Assembly: GCA_900548975.1 (NCBI GenBank)
Contig: URMS01000025.1
Location: forward strand, 1 to 40,241
Reading direction: 5' to 3'
DNA: 40,241 nucleotides
Source of the DNA: an uncultured Porphyromonadaceae bacterium
GTDB lineage: Bacteria; Bacteroidota; Bacteroidia; Bacteroidales; Muribaculaceae
In this document: positions 17,501-25,702 of the stretch, one piece after another
How positions within the stretch are numbered: position 1 is the first letter of the stretch
How the letters are laid out: each line of letters starts with the position of its first letter
The notes under the pieces: model-generated
What the model saw: only the letters and a program-made list of their open reading frames with translations
The model's database searches: none
What the model was told of the DNA's origin: nothing
Position numbers and translations under genes: made by a program

Positions 17501-17754
17501 GGCACGAAGCGGAATTTCCATGTGCCGTTGAGATTGATATATTCAGCTTTTGCAGGATTCTCCCACGGGGTGTTGAAGCGGCTATCCGACATCAGCGACG
17601 CTTTGTCGGCGTAGGGCATGAAGGTGGCATGGCCGTCTTCCTTGTTGACACCCGTCACATGCTGGTTGGCGATCCATCGTTCGTCGAAATGGTCGGCGGC
17701 GCCTGCTGTAAGACAGGCCAGCAGGCCTGTCAGAGCGATTGTACGTATTTTCAT
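14539..17754 (-). CDS. GH2 beta-galactosidase, LacZ type
   Basis: A 1071-residue secreted GH2 enzyme of the five-domain LacZ type, predicted to release beta-galactosyl residues. The start is the ATG at 17754, which overlaps the stop of the aldo/keto reductase gene (ATGA) and begins a signal peptide (MKIRTIALTG, cleavage near 20). A jelly-roll domain lies at ~60-265, an Ig-like domain at ~270-375 and the catalytic barrel at ~380-690. The acid/base motif is WSLGNENDSG (Glu494) and the nucleophile motif FFICEYAHAMG (Glu554). The C-terminal beta-galactosidase small-chain domain lies at ~800-1065. The frame is open for another 112 codons upstream, but those lie inside the reductase gene and look unlike GH2. 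Fifth gene of the coupled operon. Confidence 0.92.
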   Translation of the reverse strand: MKIRTIALTGLLACLTAGAADHFDERWIANQHVTGVNKEDGHATFMPYADKASLMSDSRFNTPWENPAKAEYINLNGTWKFRFVPGTPEGPGKAEFQSATLDDSGWDDIRVPMSWEMAGKYNKPTYNNYFYPFENTPPAAVKGWVEHGITEHNAIGFYRRNFDLPEKWNDKRVFLHFDGVYSCCAVWVNGRFAGYSQGANNVAEFDISALARPGKNQLSVKVYRWCDGSYLEAQDMWRLSGIHRDVYLYATPRTFVRDHYITVADQSADGTAGNLDVAVELDNRDGRNADKTVAVELYDAKRNLVAKTSQRVQFKDKSKKINLTLPGLKNLTPWNAENPYLYTVVLTQSDKGREEMAFSTKYGFRNIAVVDSADHHYYTINGKRIFFKGADIHDTHPLYGRYVDNETMLADIRLMKQANLNTVRTSHYPRQAKMYAMMDYYGLYVMDEADLECHGNQTLTRNPEWTDAFTDRNRRMVLRDRNHPCVIFWSLGNENDSGDNMTACYNTVKSLDNRFVHCHGDKASDMYSEMYTMVDGVRRQMKGSADGRPFFICEYAHAMGQAVGNLTDYWKLIESSTGIVGACIWDWVDQAIYNPEAIRAGKTIDANGYHAWTGGYDYDPWFDTHASNDKAFHGNFLNNGIITPDRRWTSKLTEVKKVYQHVDFRDYADGRLTIVNKYPFNNLNDKFYLRGTVLRDGKKVEEFTMPVHVAALDTACVALPINTVAKPDAEYSLIVGLCLKEATPWADKDYMLADEQFMLTPRTALPAVDAKGQLAVTGRKVTGDNFEIEFDENGALCSYIYNGRQLIAKAPEYNDFRRIDNDTEGKQFIEDVNNGGDMRYDYGANGIEKHTVHLPLALRDGKATLAMGATGSKTAYNVNYTIYPDGTLDMKVSFDPQRRGLRRLGMGMAFAPGFEEIEYYAKGPWSNYKDRQTGSYLQNYSTTIRDMVDENTHPQTYGDRQGLRRLVLKDKEGKVDLTVLTEGDVAFSLSHYNELDWNKVTQYTRLHWSDLKEHPETFAHFDYWQRGIGNNSCGSDCCLPHYETPYPGNWQGADELSYTLRFSPVAAGSKK

Positions 17755-18761
17755 AGTGTCGATTGGCAGATATTGTCGATTTGTATTAGTTCTTCGGCTG
17801 TGAATGCCGGTGCTTCGAGAGCTTTCAAGCTGTCGGCGATCTGTGGCGCCGAGCTTGCTCCGACGATTACACTTGTCACCTCGCGGTGGGCAAGCACCCA
17901 CGACAGTGCCATCTGTGCCAGACTTTGTCCGCGCTCCTGTGCCATGGCGTTGAGTGCCTTGATTTTGGCGACGGTTTCGGGCGTAAGCGCCTCTTTTTTC
18001 AGGTGGCCGCCGTGTGCTATGCGCGAGTCGGCGGGTATGCCGTCGATGTAGCGGTCGGTGAGCAGTCCTTGAGCCAGCGGCGAGAAGCATATGTAGCCGG
18101 TGCCGTTGGCAGCCGCCTGAGCAAGGGTGCCGTCGGTCTCGGGGCTGCGGTCGAAGATATTGTAGCGTCCCTGGTAGAGCAGGCAGGGCACGTCGCGGGC
18201 GGCGAGATAGTCGTAGGCGAAGGCCGCCGCTTCTTTGGGCCAGCGCGATATGCCGGCGTAGAGCGCCTTGCCGCGACGCACTATGTCGACGAGCGCCTGC
18301 AGTGTCTCCTCAAGCGGTGTCTCGGGGTCGTAGCGGTGGCTGTAGAACACGTCGACATAGTCGAGATTCATCCGTCGCAGACTTTGGTCGAGGCTTGCCA
18401 TGAGGTATTTGCGCGAGCCCCAGTTGCCGTAGGGGCCGGGCCACATGTCGTAGCCGGCCTTGGTGGATATGAACAGTTCGTCGCGGTACGGAGCGAACGA
18501 TTTGCGCATTATCTCGCCGAAAGTCTCCTCGGCCGAGCCGTACGACGGCCCGTAGTTGTTGGCCAGATCGAAGTGGGTTATCCCTTTGTCGAAGGCGAAG
18601 TGCGCCATATCCTGCGATGTGGCGAAAGGATTCACGTCGCCGAAGTTGTGCCACAGACCCAGCGATATCTCGGGCAGGAGCACACCGCTGCGGCCGCTGC
18701 GGCGGTACTTCATCGTACCGTCGTAGCGGTCGGCAGCCGGATTGTATATCGGTTTTATCAT
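17751..18761 (-). CDS. Aldo/keto reductase
   Basis: A 336-residue cytoplasmic NADPH-dependent aldo/keto reductase, closest in look to the YghZ/L-glyceraldehyde-3-phosphate reductase branch. The catalytic tetrad is in place: Asp65 and Tyr70 (FDLANNYG), Lys101 (STKAGYD) and His142 (YSHRYD). The C-terminal cofactor region reads VTSVIVGASSAPQI. It has no signal peptide, so it is the only cytoplasmic member of this GH operon. Both ends overlap the neighbours by four bases (ATGA at 18758-18761 and 17751-17754), so its translation is coupled to GH97 and GH2. It may reduce an aldose or aldehyde produced from the imported glycan; the substrate is unknown. Confidence 0.9.
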   Translation of the reverse strand: MIKPIYNPAADRYDGTMKYRRSGRSGVLLPEISLGLWHNFGDVNPFATSQDMAHFAFDKGITHFDLANNYGPSYGSAEETFGEIMRKSFAPYRDELFISTKAGYDMWPGPYGNWGSRKYLMASLDQSLRRMNLDYVDVFYSHRYDPETPLEETLQALVDIVRRGKALYAGISRWPKEAAAFAYDYLAARDVPCLLYQGRYNIFDRSPETDGTLAQAAANGTGYICFSPLAQGLLTDRYIDGIPADSRIAHGGHLKKEALTPETVAKIKALNAMAQERGQSLAQMALSWVLAHREVTSVIVGASSAPQIADSLKALEAPAFTAEELIQIDNICQSTL

Positions 18762-20719
18762 TTCTCGGGCTCGATGATGAGTGTGAGACCGCCGTTGCGG
18801 GCTATTTTTGCGTTGAAAGTATCGCCGGCGCTGACAGTGCCGGTCTTCATGCGGTAGTCCATGGCCTGACGGGGTGCGTTGATGCCGTCCTCCACCCAGG
18901 TTGCCTTGTATTTTTTATCTTTTGCCAGAAAATCGAGCGGCAGGTCGAGCGTGCGCCATTTCTCGCCGTTGCCGGCTATGGCGCCTACATACCACTTGTC
19001 CCCCTTGCGCTTGGCCACAGCGAGATAGTCGCCGATTTTGGCATCGAGCAGGCGGGTTTCGTCCCATGTCTGGGGGATGTCGGCGAGTAAGCGTGTGCAG
19101 TCGTCGTTGCGCATGTAGAGGGTTGGATTGTCGGCGAGCATCTGTATGCCGCTTTCGAAGAGCACGAAGAGGGCCATCTGATAGGCGCGTGTGCCGATAG
19201 ATGCCGAGTTGGGGCGTTCGGAGGCGTAGCACTCGGGCTGGGTCGAGATCATTGCGCCCGGAGTATAGTCCATGGGGCCTACGGCATTGCGCATGAAGGG
19301 CAGATAGAGGGTGTTCTCGGGTCGGCAGCCGCCCATCTGCTCCATGCCGCGCACGCCTTCGTACGACAGCAGGTTGGGATATTTATGCTCGAGGCCCGCG
19401 GGTTTGAACGAGCCGTGCATATCGACCATCAGACCGTTTTTGGCCGCTTCGCGGCACACACGCTCGTAGAAGTCGACCATCCACTGGTCGCTGCGGTCCA
19501 TGAAGTCGATTTTCACACCGGCCACGCCCCAGTCCTTGAACTGCTTGAAGAGGTCGAAGTTGTTCTCTGTCACGAGCCATGTGAGCCACAGGAACACGCC
19601 CACGCCCTTTTCCTTGCCATAGCGGATTATCTCTATGAGGTCTACGTCGGGGTTGGGAGTATAGGGGTCGAGGGTGCTCTTGGCCCAGCCTTCGTCCATG
19701 AGTATGTATTCGAGGCCGTATTTGGCGGCGAAGTCGATGAAGTATTTGTATGTGTCGAGGTTGCAGCCCGATTCGAAATTCACATCTGGACCGTAGGGGG
19801 TGGCGCCGTTCCACCATTCCCAGCTCACGAAACCGGGTTTGATCCACGATGTGTCCTCGAAGGCGCGCGGCTGGGCAAGCTGTGTGGTGAAAGTCTGCTC
19901 GATGATGGTTGCGGGAGTGCCTATGGCCATGAATCGCCAGGGGTAGGTGCGTTTGCCCACGGTGTGGGCTGCGTAGGGCGATTCTTCCAGAATCTTGAGG
20001 CTGCGGTCGCCGTCGGGTCCGAAGCGGAGGGGTACTTTGGGGTATGTGGCCGAGAAGCCGCCTTTGCCGTCGCCCTTGATGAACATGTGGGGATAGTCCT
20101 CGACGTCGCATTCCGACACCAGGATGGTCACGTTGTCGCCGGTCTCGAAGAGAGCGGGCAGTGTTGCCATGCGGTCGGCGGCGGTCCATTCGCCCAGATT
20201 TTTATGGGTGTAGGGCTCTTCGTAGGATGTCTTGAAGCCGCCGGGCATCTGCAGATGCGCTTTTGTGCCGGCCGGCAGGGTGACGTTGAATTTTTCGTGT
20301 GCCACTTTTACCGAATCGGATGGCAGAGCGGTCACCAGGCGGTGGGCCACACCGTTGTCGTAAGCACGTATTTCGAGTCCGTAGCCGCCCTTGAAATCGA
20401 GGGTGAGCTGATTGTATTTGTCGGCTATCTCCGAGTGCTTCAGCGGTACGGTGGGGCGCAGCATGCGGTCGGTGCTGCTGCGGCGCGCTTTCTTTACCGA
20501 CGGCTTCACGCCAAGAGTCTTGTCGGCGGTGATGAGGCCCACGCCTACGCTCTGCACGGCGGCGTTGCCGTCGCGGGCCACGCTGTAGTGTATCGAATCG
20601 TCGACCGACACGGTCACGTCAATGTTGCCCGAAGGCGATTTAAGTGTGTAGTCCTTGGCGGCGGCTGCATTGGCAATGAGCGCCACAGAGGCTATGACTG
20701 CTATTTTTTTCATCGTCAT
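18758..20719 (-). CDS. GH97 alpha-glycosidase, retaining type
   Basis: A 653-residue secreted GH97 enzyme. The signal peptide ends near AAAA (residue 21). The N-terminal GH97 beta-domain is at ~24-280, the (beta/alpha)8 barrel at ~290-560 (PGFVSWEWWNGA, YILMDEGWA) and the C-terminal domain at ~565-653. GH97 has inverting alpha-glucosidases such as SusB, and retaining alpha-galactosidases that use an aspartate nucleophile on a barrel strand. Here GVKIDFMDR places Asp405 at that position, which favours the retaining, alpha-galactosidase-like group (inference from family knowledge). Start choice: ATG at 20719, overlapping the previous stop by four bases; a second ATG lies two codons later. Confidence 0.88.
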   Translation of the reverse strand: MTMKKIAVIASVALIANAAAAKDYTLKSPSGNIDVTVSVDDSIHYSVARDGNAAVQSVGVGLITADKTLGVKPSVKKARRSSTDRMLRPTVPLKHSEIADKYNQLTLDFKGGYGLEIRAYDNGVAHRLVTALPSDSVKVAHEKFNVTLPAGTKAHLQMPGGFKTSYEEPYTHKNLGEWTAADRMATLPALFETGDNVTILVSECDVEDYPHMFIKGDGKGGFSATYPKVPLRFGPDGDRSLKILEESPYAAHTVGKRTYPWRFMAIGTPATIIEQTFTTQLAQPRAFEDTSWIKPGFVSWEWWNGATPYGPDVNFESGCNLDTYKYFIDFAAKYGLEYILMDEGWAKSTLDPYTPNPDVDLIEIIRYGKEKGVGVFLWLTWLVTENNFDLFKQFKDWGVAGVKIDFMDRSDQWMVDFYERVCREAAKNGLMVDMHGSFKPAGLEHKYPNLLSYEGVRGMEQMGGCRPENTLYLPFMRNAVGPMDYTPGAMISTQPECYASERPNSASIGTRAYQMALFVLFESGIQMLADNPTLYMRNDDCTRLLADIPQTWDETRLLDAKIGDYLAVAKRKGDKWYVGAIAGNGEKWRTLDLPLDFLAKDKKYKATWVEDGINAPRQAMDYRMKTGTVSAGDTFNAKIARNGGLTLIIEPEK

Positions 20720-22743
20720 TTATTGGTGGTTGGGAATGCTGAAATACGTAGTCGTGCGGCGCCCATAGGCACCAGTGTGATATCGTCGATATGTTCGGAG
20801 CGGGGAGCCTTTTCCGACGGCAACACGCCGGTAAGCCCTGTGGCATCGAAGCCCCACGAGGGAACAAGGCGCCCCTTGGCCTTCACTTCCAGAGGCACGC
20901 CCGAGAGGCAGAACGGCTGGTCATCGGCCGGCCATGGCAGGCGTACCACCTCGAAACCGGCGGTGGAATTGTTGTCGGGCAGTACCAGCGAATAGTTCCA
21001 CGGCGAGTCGGCGAAGATTTCGTAGGCGGGCCATTTCTCCGGGTCGGCGCCTTCGATCCAGTGCGAGTCGCCTATGGCGTTCTCTTTGGAGTCGACCTTG
21101 TGATAGCGCTCGGCTATCTTGAGTGAGAGTGTGAGCGGACCGTAGTCGATTGTGGCGCTGTTGCGGTTCACGGCCCAGCGGCGTACCGACAGCTCCATCG
21201 GGAAGATGAGTTCGACGCTGCTGCCGTCGGTCCACTCGCGTTCGAGTTTCAGATATTTGCCGGCTTCGGGCTTGTAGACTACCGACTTGCCGTCGATAGC
21301 CACCTTGGCGCCTCTGGCCCAGGAGGGTATGCGGAAGTACAGGGGATAGCGGGCGGGGCTGTCGGCCGATATCGTGAAGCGGAGAGTGTCGGAGAAGGGG
21401 TAGCGGGTGTCCTCGCTGATTGTCACTTTCCGGCCTCCGGCCACCTCGAGCGAGGCGCGGCAGGGTGCGTAGACCGGGAATGCCACGCCGCCGTCGGGTG
21501 TGGCGTAGGCCAGCGACTGGGTGAATGCCGGCCATCCCAGCCCATGGTTGTGCTGGCAGCAGCGGCTGCTGAAGGGATTCATGTTGAAGAACGGGCCGCT
21601 GTTGTCCACACCGGGATTATGGTTCCTGGAGTCGCTGACGGCGTGGTTGGGTGCGGTCAGGTAGCGCAGGGCCCTGAGGTCGGCCGTCATTGCGGCGGGG
21701 AAGGAATTGAACGCCACGTCCTCCATGTTCTCGGCCCAAAGCGGGTCGGCGTTCACCGACAGCATTATGCCGTCCGAGGCCATCTGTTCGGCGAAACCGC
21801 ATGTCTCGGTGCCCTGGCGCGGGTCGATATATCCGATGCGTGCGTTCTCGTCGGCGCCGAACATTCCGCCGGGTACCTGTCCGAATGTGCGGCGCACAAG
21901 ATCGTATACATTATATGTCGCCGCCGTGAGTGCGGAGTCGCCGGTGAACAGGGCGGCTTCGGCGGGTTCGCGGAAGTACTGGGCTATATTCACGTTGTGC
22001 CAGTTGGGCAGTGCTGCCGGATTGGTGCAGTCGGCGTTGTTGCGGTGTATCTTTTCGATGAGGGGAAGCACCGATGCGTCGCCGGTCTGGTTGTAGTACC
22101 ATATCACAGACCAGATGTTGTCGCCGCCGCGGCAGTTCTCCCAGTAATCTTCGAGGAAATCTTCGTCGGGTACCGACATCTCCCAGTCGAAATATCGGCG
22201 GAGCATCTGCGGCACGCGTTCGTCGCGGCTGTATTCGTAGTAGCCCTGCAGGCAGTCGAGCATTATCATCTGTGCCCATATTTCGGGATGTCCGTTTCTC
22301 ATGTTTTCAGGCCCGAAGAAGCCGTCGGCGCGCTGTCCGGCGATTACGGGCTCGAGCCACGACTGTGTCTCGGCTATCATGGCGCTGTCGCCCAGTATGT
22401 AGGCCAGGCGGCTGTAGCCCCGCAGCCAGTAGGGCGATTCCTCCCACCCGTTGTGTGCGCCGGGCACGAGCCATGCGTTGTTGCTTTTGTCGAGCCATGC
22501 CGAGATATTGGCAAGCTGACCGTTAAGACCGTCGCGCTGCAGCTCGAGCTGTTTTTTGAGCCAGCCCTCGGGTTTTATGCTGCCTAAAGGCAGTTTCTGG
22601 AGAGCGAGCGGACGCAGTGCGCCGGTGTCGGCGGCGGCAGCCGGGCGGTCGACTGTCGACACGACGGCATCGGTGGCCGGGCCGCACGATGCAGCGGCGG
22701 CCGCCAGTGTCAGAGCCGACAGAAAGTATATACTGTGCTTCAT
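20716..22743 (-). CDS. GH127-like (DUF1680) glycoside hydrolase lipoprotein
   Basis: A 675-residue protein of the DUF1680 superfamily (GH127 and relatives), whose known members are mainly beta-L-arabinofuranosidases using a zinc-bound cysteine nucleophile. It begins with a lipoprotein signal (AASC, Cys20). The (alpha/alpha)6 barrel has the zinc residues ETC (Glu313, Cys315) and CC (Cys395, Cys396, in SSRCCQHNHG); Cys395 would be the nucleophile. C-terminal beta-domains follow from ~430. It overlaps GH3 and GH97 by four bases on each side. A paralogue lies at 25703-27730. Arabinofuranosidase activity is likely but not certain, because several DUF1680 families have other substrates. Confidence 0.85.
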   Translation of the reverse strand: MKHSIYFLSALTLAAAAASCGPATDAVVSTVDRPAAAADTGALRPLALQKLPLGSIKPEGWLKKQLELQRDGLNGQLANISAWLDKSNNAWLVPGAHNGWEESPYWLRGYSRLAYILGDSAMIAETQSWLEPVIAGQRADGFFGPENMRNGHPEIWAQMIMLDCLQGYYEYSRDERVPQMLRRYFDWEMSVPDEDFLEDYWENCRGGDNIWSVIWYYNQTGDASVLPLIEKIHRNNADCTNPAALPNWHNVNIAQYFREPAEAALFTGDSALTAATYNVYDLVRRTFGQVPGGMFGADENARIGYIDPRQGTETCGFAEQMASDGIMLSVNADPLWAENMEDVAFNSFPAAMTADLRALRYLTAPNHAVSDSRNHNPGVDNSGPFFNMNPFSSRCCQHNHGLGWPAFTQSLAYATPDGGVAFPVYAPCRASLEVAGGRKVTISEDTRYPFSDTLRFTISADSPARYPLYFRIPSWARGAKVAIDGKSVVYKPEAGKYLKLEREWTDGSSVELIFPMELSVRRWAVNRNSATIDYGPLTLSLKIAERYHKVDSKENAIGDSHWIEGADPEKWPAYEIFADSPWNYSLVLPDNNSTAGFEVVRLPWPADDQPFCLSGVPLEVKAKGRLVPSWGFDATGLTGVLPSEKAPRSEHIDDITLVPMGAARLRISAFPTTNK

Positions 22744-25211
22744 CGTACGTTGATCTGTCGGGTGTTCTTTGTATCGCGCGAGGAGAAGCCTACGCTTACA
22801 TTGTAGAGGCCGGAATCTTTCACGAAGTCGTGGCTTTCCACATCGTAGTAGGTGAAGGCCGAAGAGGGCAGCGTAATGACAACGTCGGCGCTTTTGCCCG
22901 GTTCGAGATATACTTTCTTATATCCGCGGAGTTCGCGTACGGGCCGTTCGGCTTTAGCCTGATCGGAAGCGTCCTTACCTGCGTAGGCCTGCACAACCTG
23001 GGCGCCGGCACGCTTGCCGGTGTTGGTCAGGCGGCAGTTTATGGTGACATTGCCCTCGGCGTCGGGTTCGGACACCTTCACGTTCGAGAGGGCGAAAGTG
23101 GTGTAGGAAAGACCGTAGCCGAAGGGATACTGCACGTCGCGGCCGAGGCGGTCGTAGCCGCGGTAGCCGGTGAATATGCCTTCGTTGTATGCCACGTGCT
23201 TGTCGCCGTCGGCGTCGTGGTAATTTTCATATGCGGGATTGTCCTCCCAGCGCTTTTCGAAAGTCATAGGCAGTTTGCCCGAGGGGTTGACCTCGCCGAA
23301 GAGCACGTCGGCCAGAGCGCGGCCGCTTTCCTGACCGGAGTACCAGGCCCACAGGAGACCTTCGACAGTGGGTTCCCACGACTGCATTTCGACAGAGCCG
23401 CCGGCATTGACCACAGCGACAACTGGTTTGTGGCGGGCTGCCAGACGGGCCAGCAGAGCGCTGTCGGAAGCGGGAAGCCCGAACGAGCGGTCGCTGTCTT
23501 CGGCTTCGGAGTCGGCATTGTGGCCGATGCATGCCACGATAAGGTCCGCCGAGTTTATTTTCTGGGCGAGACGGGGGTCTTCATAGCCCACGCGGTTCCA
23601 GTCGAGCTGAACGGCAGCGCCGCCGCCGTCCTGATAGTATTCGAGGCAGATATCGTACTTTTTGCCGGCTTCGAGATTTTTACGAATGGCTTTGGAGCGG
23701 AACGAGCCGTTTTTCCAGTCGTCGACAAGGGTTTCGCCGTCGAACATAAAGCGATAGCCGTCGTCGGCGCCTACGGTGAATTCGTATTCGCCCGATACTT
23801 CGGGTACTACACTGCCGGTCCAGCGTACCGAGTATTTTTCTTTGGGCATGCCTTCGATTTTGGTTCCGTCATCCCAGGAATAGTGGATTTTGTTCTCTAC
23901 GGCGGTGGCCACGGGGCTGCCGGCGAGGTTCATGTTGTCGAAATATTCGGCCTTGAGGCCGTGTTCATTGCCATAGCGCAGTATATCTGGGCGGTATTCC
24001 TGTTCATCGAGAAGTTCCACTTCGATGCCTCGGGCCTCGCAGGCTGCCTTGATGCCGTCGAACGCGCCGGTGTAATGCATGGGAACGACGTTGCCGCTGC
24101 CGCCGCCGCGCACATAGCCCTGCGCGTTTTTGCCGGCGACAAGTATCTTTTTGTATTTCTTCGGGTTAAGGGGAAGGATGTTTTTGTTGTTCTTGAGAAG
24201 TACCATACCCTCGCGAGCCACTTCGCGAGCTGTGGCCACGGATTCGGGATCGTCGAGGGGTATGGAGCGGTCGGCGCCGCGGTTTTCAAGAGCGCCGAAG
24301 GCTATTGCCGGACGCAGGATATTGAGCACTTTTTCGTCGATCTGCGACATGGTCATAAGACCGGCCTTGATGTTGTAGGCAAGTTCGTCGGGATTCATCT
24401 GAGCTGCCGAGGGCATTTCGAGGTCAAGGCCGCCGTATACGGCGGGCAGGCAGTGATGTGTGCCGCCCCAGTCGGACATTACCACGCCGTTGAATCCCCA
24501 TTTGTCGCGGAGCACTCCCTTGATGAGCCACGGCGATTCGTCGGTGTAGAGGCCGTTGACGAGGTTGTAGCTTGTCATTACGCAGGCGACATCGGCATCC
24601 TGTACGGCTGCGCGGAAAGCAGGGAAATAGATTTCGTTCATGGTGCGCTCGTCCATGTCGTTGCTGATGTTGTGGCGGTCGTAGTCGGAGTTGTTGCCGA
24701 AGAAATGCTTTACCGTGGCCATGACTTCCTGCGACTGCACGCCCTTGATATAGGCCGAGGCGGTGCGGGCTGCCAGCAGCGGGTCTTCGCCCATATACTC
24801 GAAGTTGCGGCCGCACATCGGCGCGCGGTATATGTTCACTGCCGGACCCAGGAGGATGTCGATGCCGCGGGCACGGGCGTCGCGGCCCAGCGAGCGGCCG
24901 TAGCGCTCGGCGAGGTCATCGTTCCATGTGGCGGTGAGCATGATGGTGGCGGGATATGCCGTGGAGTGGCTGTGTGTGCCAAGTCCCTGCGGGCCGTCCG
25001 ACATTTTCATGCGGCGCAGTCCCAGGCGCGGTATGTCGCGGGTATACATGGCGTCGATGCCGCCTACGAATTCGAGTTTTTCGCGGTCGGTCATTTTCGA
25101 CAGTATTTCGCGGGCCTGGCGGTCGACATCGGGTGTGAGCCATTTCTGTGCCGAGGCGCCGGTACCCAGCAAGGCTGCCGCGGCTACGATTGCTATAGCT
25201 ATTTTTCTCAT
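22740..25211 (-). CDS. GH3 beta-glycosidase with PA14 domain
   Basis: An 823-residue secreted GH3 enzyme, probably a beta-glucosidase. The signal peptide ends near GASA (residue 21). The N-terminal barrel (~28-310) contains KHFFGNNSD and the nucleophile motif GVVMSDWGG (Asp247). The second alpha/beta domain (~330-650) is interrupted by a PA14 module at ~418-545 (AEYFDNMNLAGSP, GADDGYRFMFDG), a known arrangement that shapes the active site. A fibronectin-III-like domain closes the protein (~720-823). It is the first gene of the coupled operon. A 336-bp mobile-like element ends only 26 bases upstream of its ATG, so its promoter must lie in or beyond that element. Confidence 0.92.
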   Translation of the reverse strand: MRKIAIAIVAAAALLGTGASAQKWLTPDVDRQAREILSKMTDREKLEFVGGIDAMYTRDIPRLGLRRMKMSDGPQGLGTHSHSTAYPATIMLTATWNDDLAERYGRSLGRDARARGIDILLGPAVNIYRAPMCGRNFEYMGEDPLLAARTASAYIKGVQSQEVMATVKHFFGNNSDYDRHNISNDMDERTMNEIYFPAFRAAVQDADVACVMTSYNLVNGLYTDESPWLIKGVLRDKWGFNGVVMSDWGGTHHCLPAVYGGLDLEMPSAAQMNPDELAYNIKAGLMTMSQIDEKVLNILRPAIAFGALENRGADRSIPLDDPESVATAREVAREGMVLLKNNKNILPLNPKKYKKILVAGKNAQGYVRGGGSGNVVPMHYTGAFDGIKAACEARGIEVELLDEQEYRPDILRYGNEHGLKAEYFDNMNLAGSPVATAVENKIHYSWDDGTKIEGMPKEKYSVRWTGSVVPEVSGEYEFTVGADDGYRFMFDGETLVDDWKNGSFRSKAIRKNLEAGKKYDICLEYYQDGGGAAVQLDWNRVGYEDPRLAQKINSADLIVACIGHNADSEAEDSDRSFGLPASDSALLARLAARHKPVVAVVNAGGSVEMQSWEPTVEGLLWAWYSGQESGRALADVLFGEVNPSGKLPMTFEKRWEDNPAYENYHDADGDKHVAYNEGIFTGYRGYDRLGRDVQYPFGYGLSYTTFALSNVKVSEPDAEGNVTINCRLTNTGKRAGAQVVQAYAGKDASDQAKAERPVRELRGYKKVYLEPGKSADVVITLPSSAFTYYDVESHDFVKDSGLYNVSVGFSSRDTKNTRQINVR

Positions 25212-25237
25212 GGTGATGATGATTGATTCTGAGGTTC

Positions 25238-25573
25238 AGAGGTTGTTTAATAACATATGTGAATTCACAGGCCAAAAAGTCAGAGATGGATTTATAACTG
25301 AGTTGAAGGAGCATAGCGGTGGCTATGTGACTGAAACGAAGATATAAAGACACTCTGAATTTTTGGAGGCGAAGCCTTTGTTCTCATTATATATGGTTTA
25401 TTGATGCAATCTCGATGAGGCTGTTTTTTAATTAGTACAGTCTTGGCGTCTTTTTGTTAACTTGCCTGTTGCTCATCGGTCACATAGCCACCGCTATGTT
25501 CCCTCTTCACAACATGCAATTTAAGCAAAAATACCCCAACCTGTGCATTCACATATGTTATTAAACAACCTCT
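25238..25573. mobile_element. 336-bp MITE-like element with 34-bp terminal inverted repeats
   Basis: The ends are inverted copies, 33 of 34 identical: AGAGGTTGTTTAATAAC... at 25238-25271 and its reverse complement at 25540-25573. Inside lie subterminal copies of a second palindrome, CATAGC-GGTG-GCTATG (near 25313 and 25490). There is no transposase frame. The right arm shares CAGGTTGG and GTATTTTTGCTTAA with the terminal repeats of the window. No target duplication is evident in the flanks. It separates GH3 from the second GH127-like gene. The remaining 129 bp (25574-25702) are AT-rich and hold no gene. Confidence 0.75.
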
Positions 25574-25658
25574 AATGTCGCGAAGTTATATATTATATTT
25601 TTAATATATGTTCAGTTAGCTGCCAAAATTGTGGAAGTGCAATCCATGCCGTGCCGTA

Positions 25659-25700
25659 GGCGCACTCGTGCTTTGTGCGCGATAGTGCCATAATTGTATG
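25659..25700. repeat. Short repeat GATAGTGCCA-n2-ATTGTATG, copy 1
   Basis: The 20-mer at 25681-25700 recurs at 27899-27918 with 18 of 20 matches, and both copies are preceded by GGCGCACT. The copies bracket the second GH127-like gene. It is either a regulatory site used twice or a trace of duplication or insertion. Confidence 0.4.
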
Positions 25701-25702
25701 CT

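Noticed and set aside
17755..18090. A 112-codon N-terminal extension of the GH2 gene
   Set aside because: It lies wholly in the aldo/keto reductase gene in another frame, is Arg/His-rich, and the signal peptide begins at 17754.
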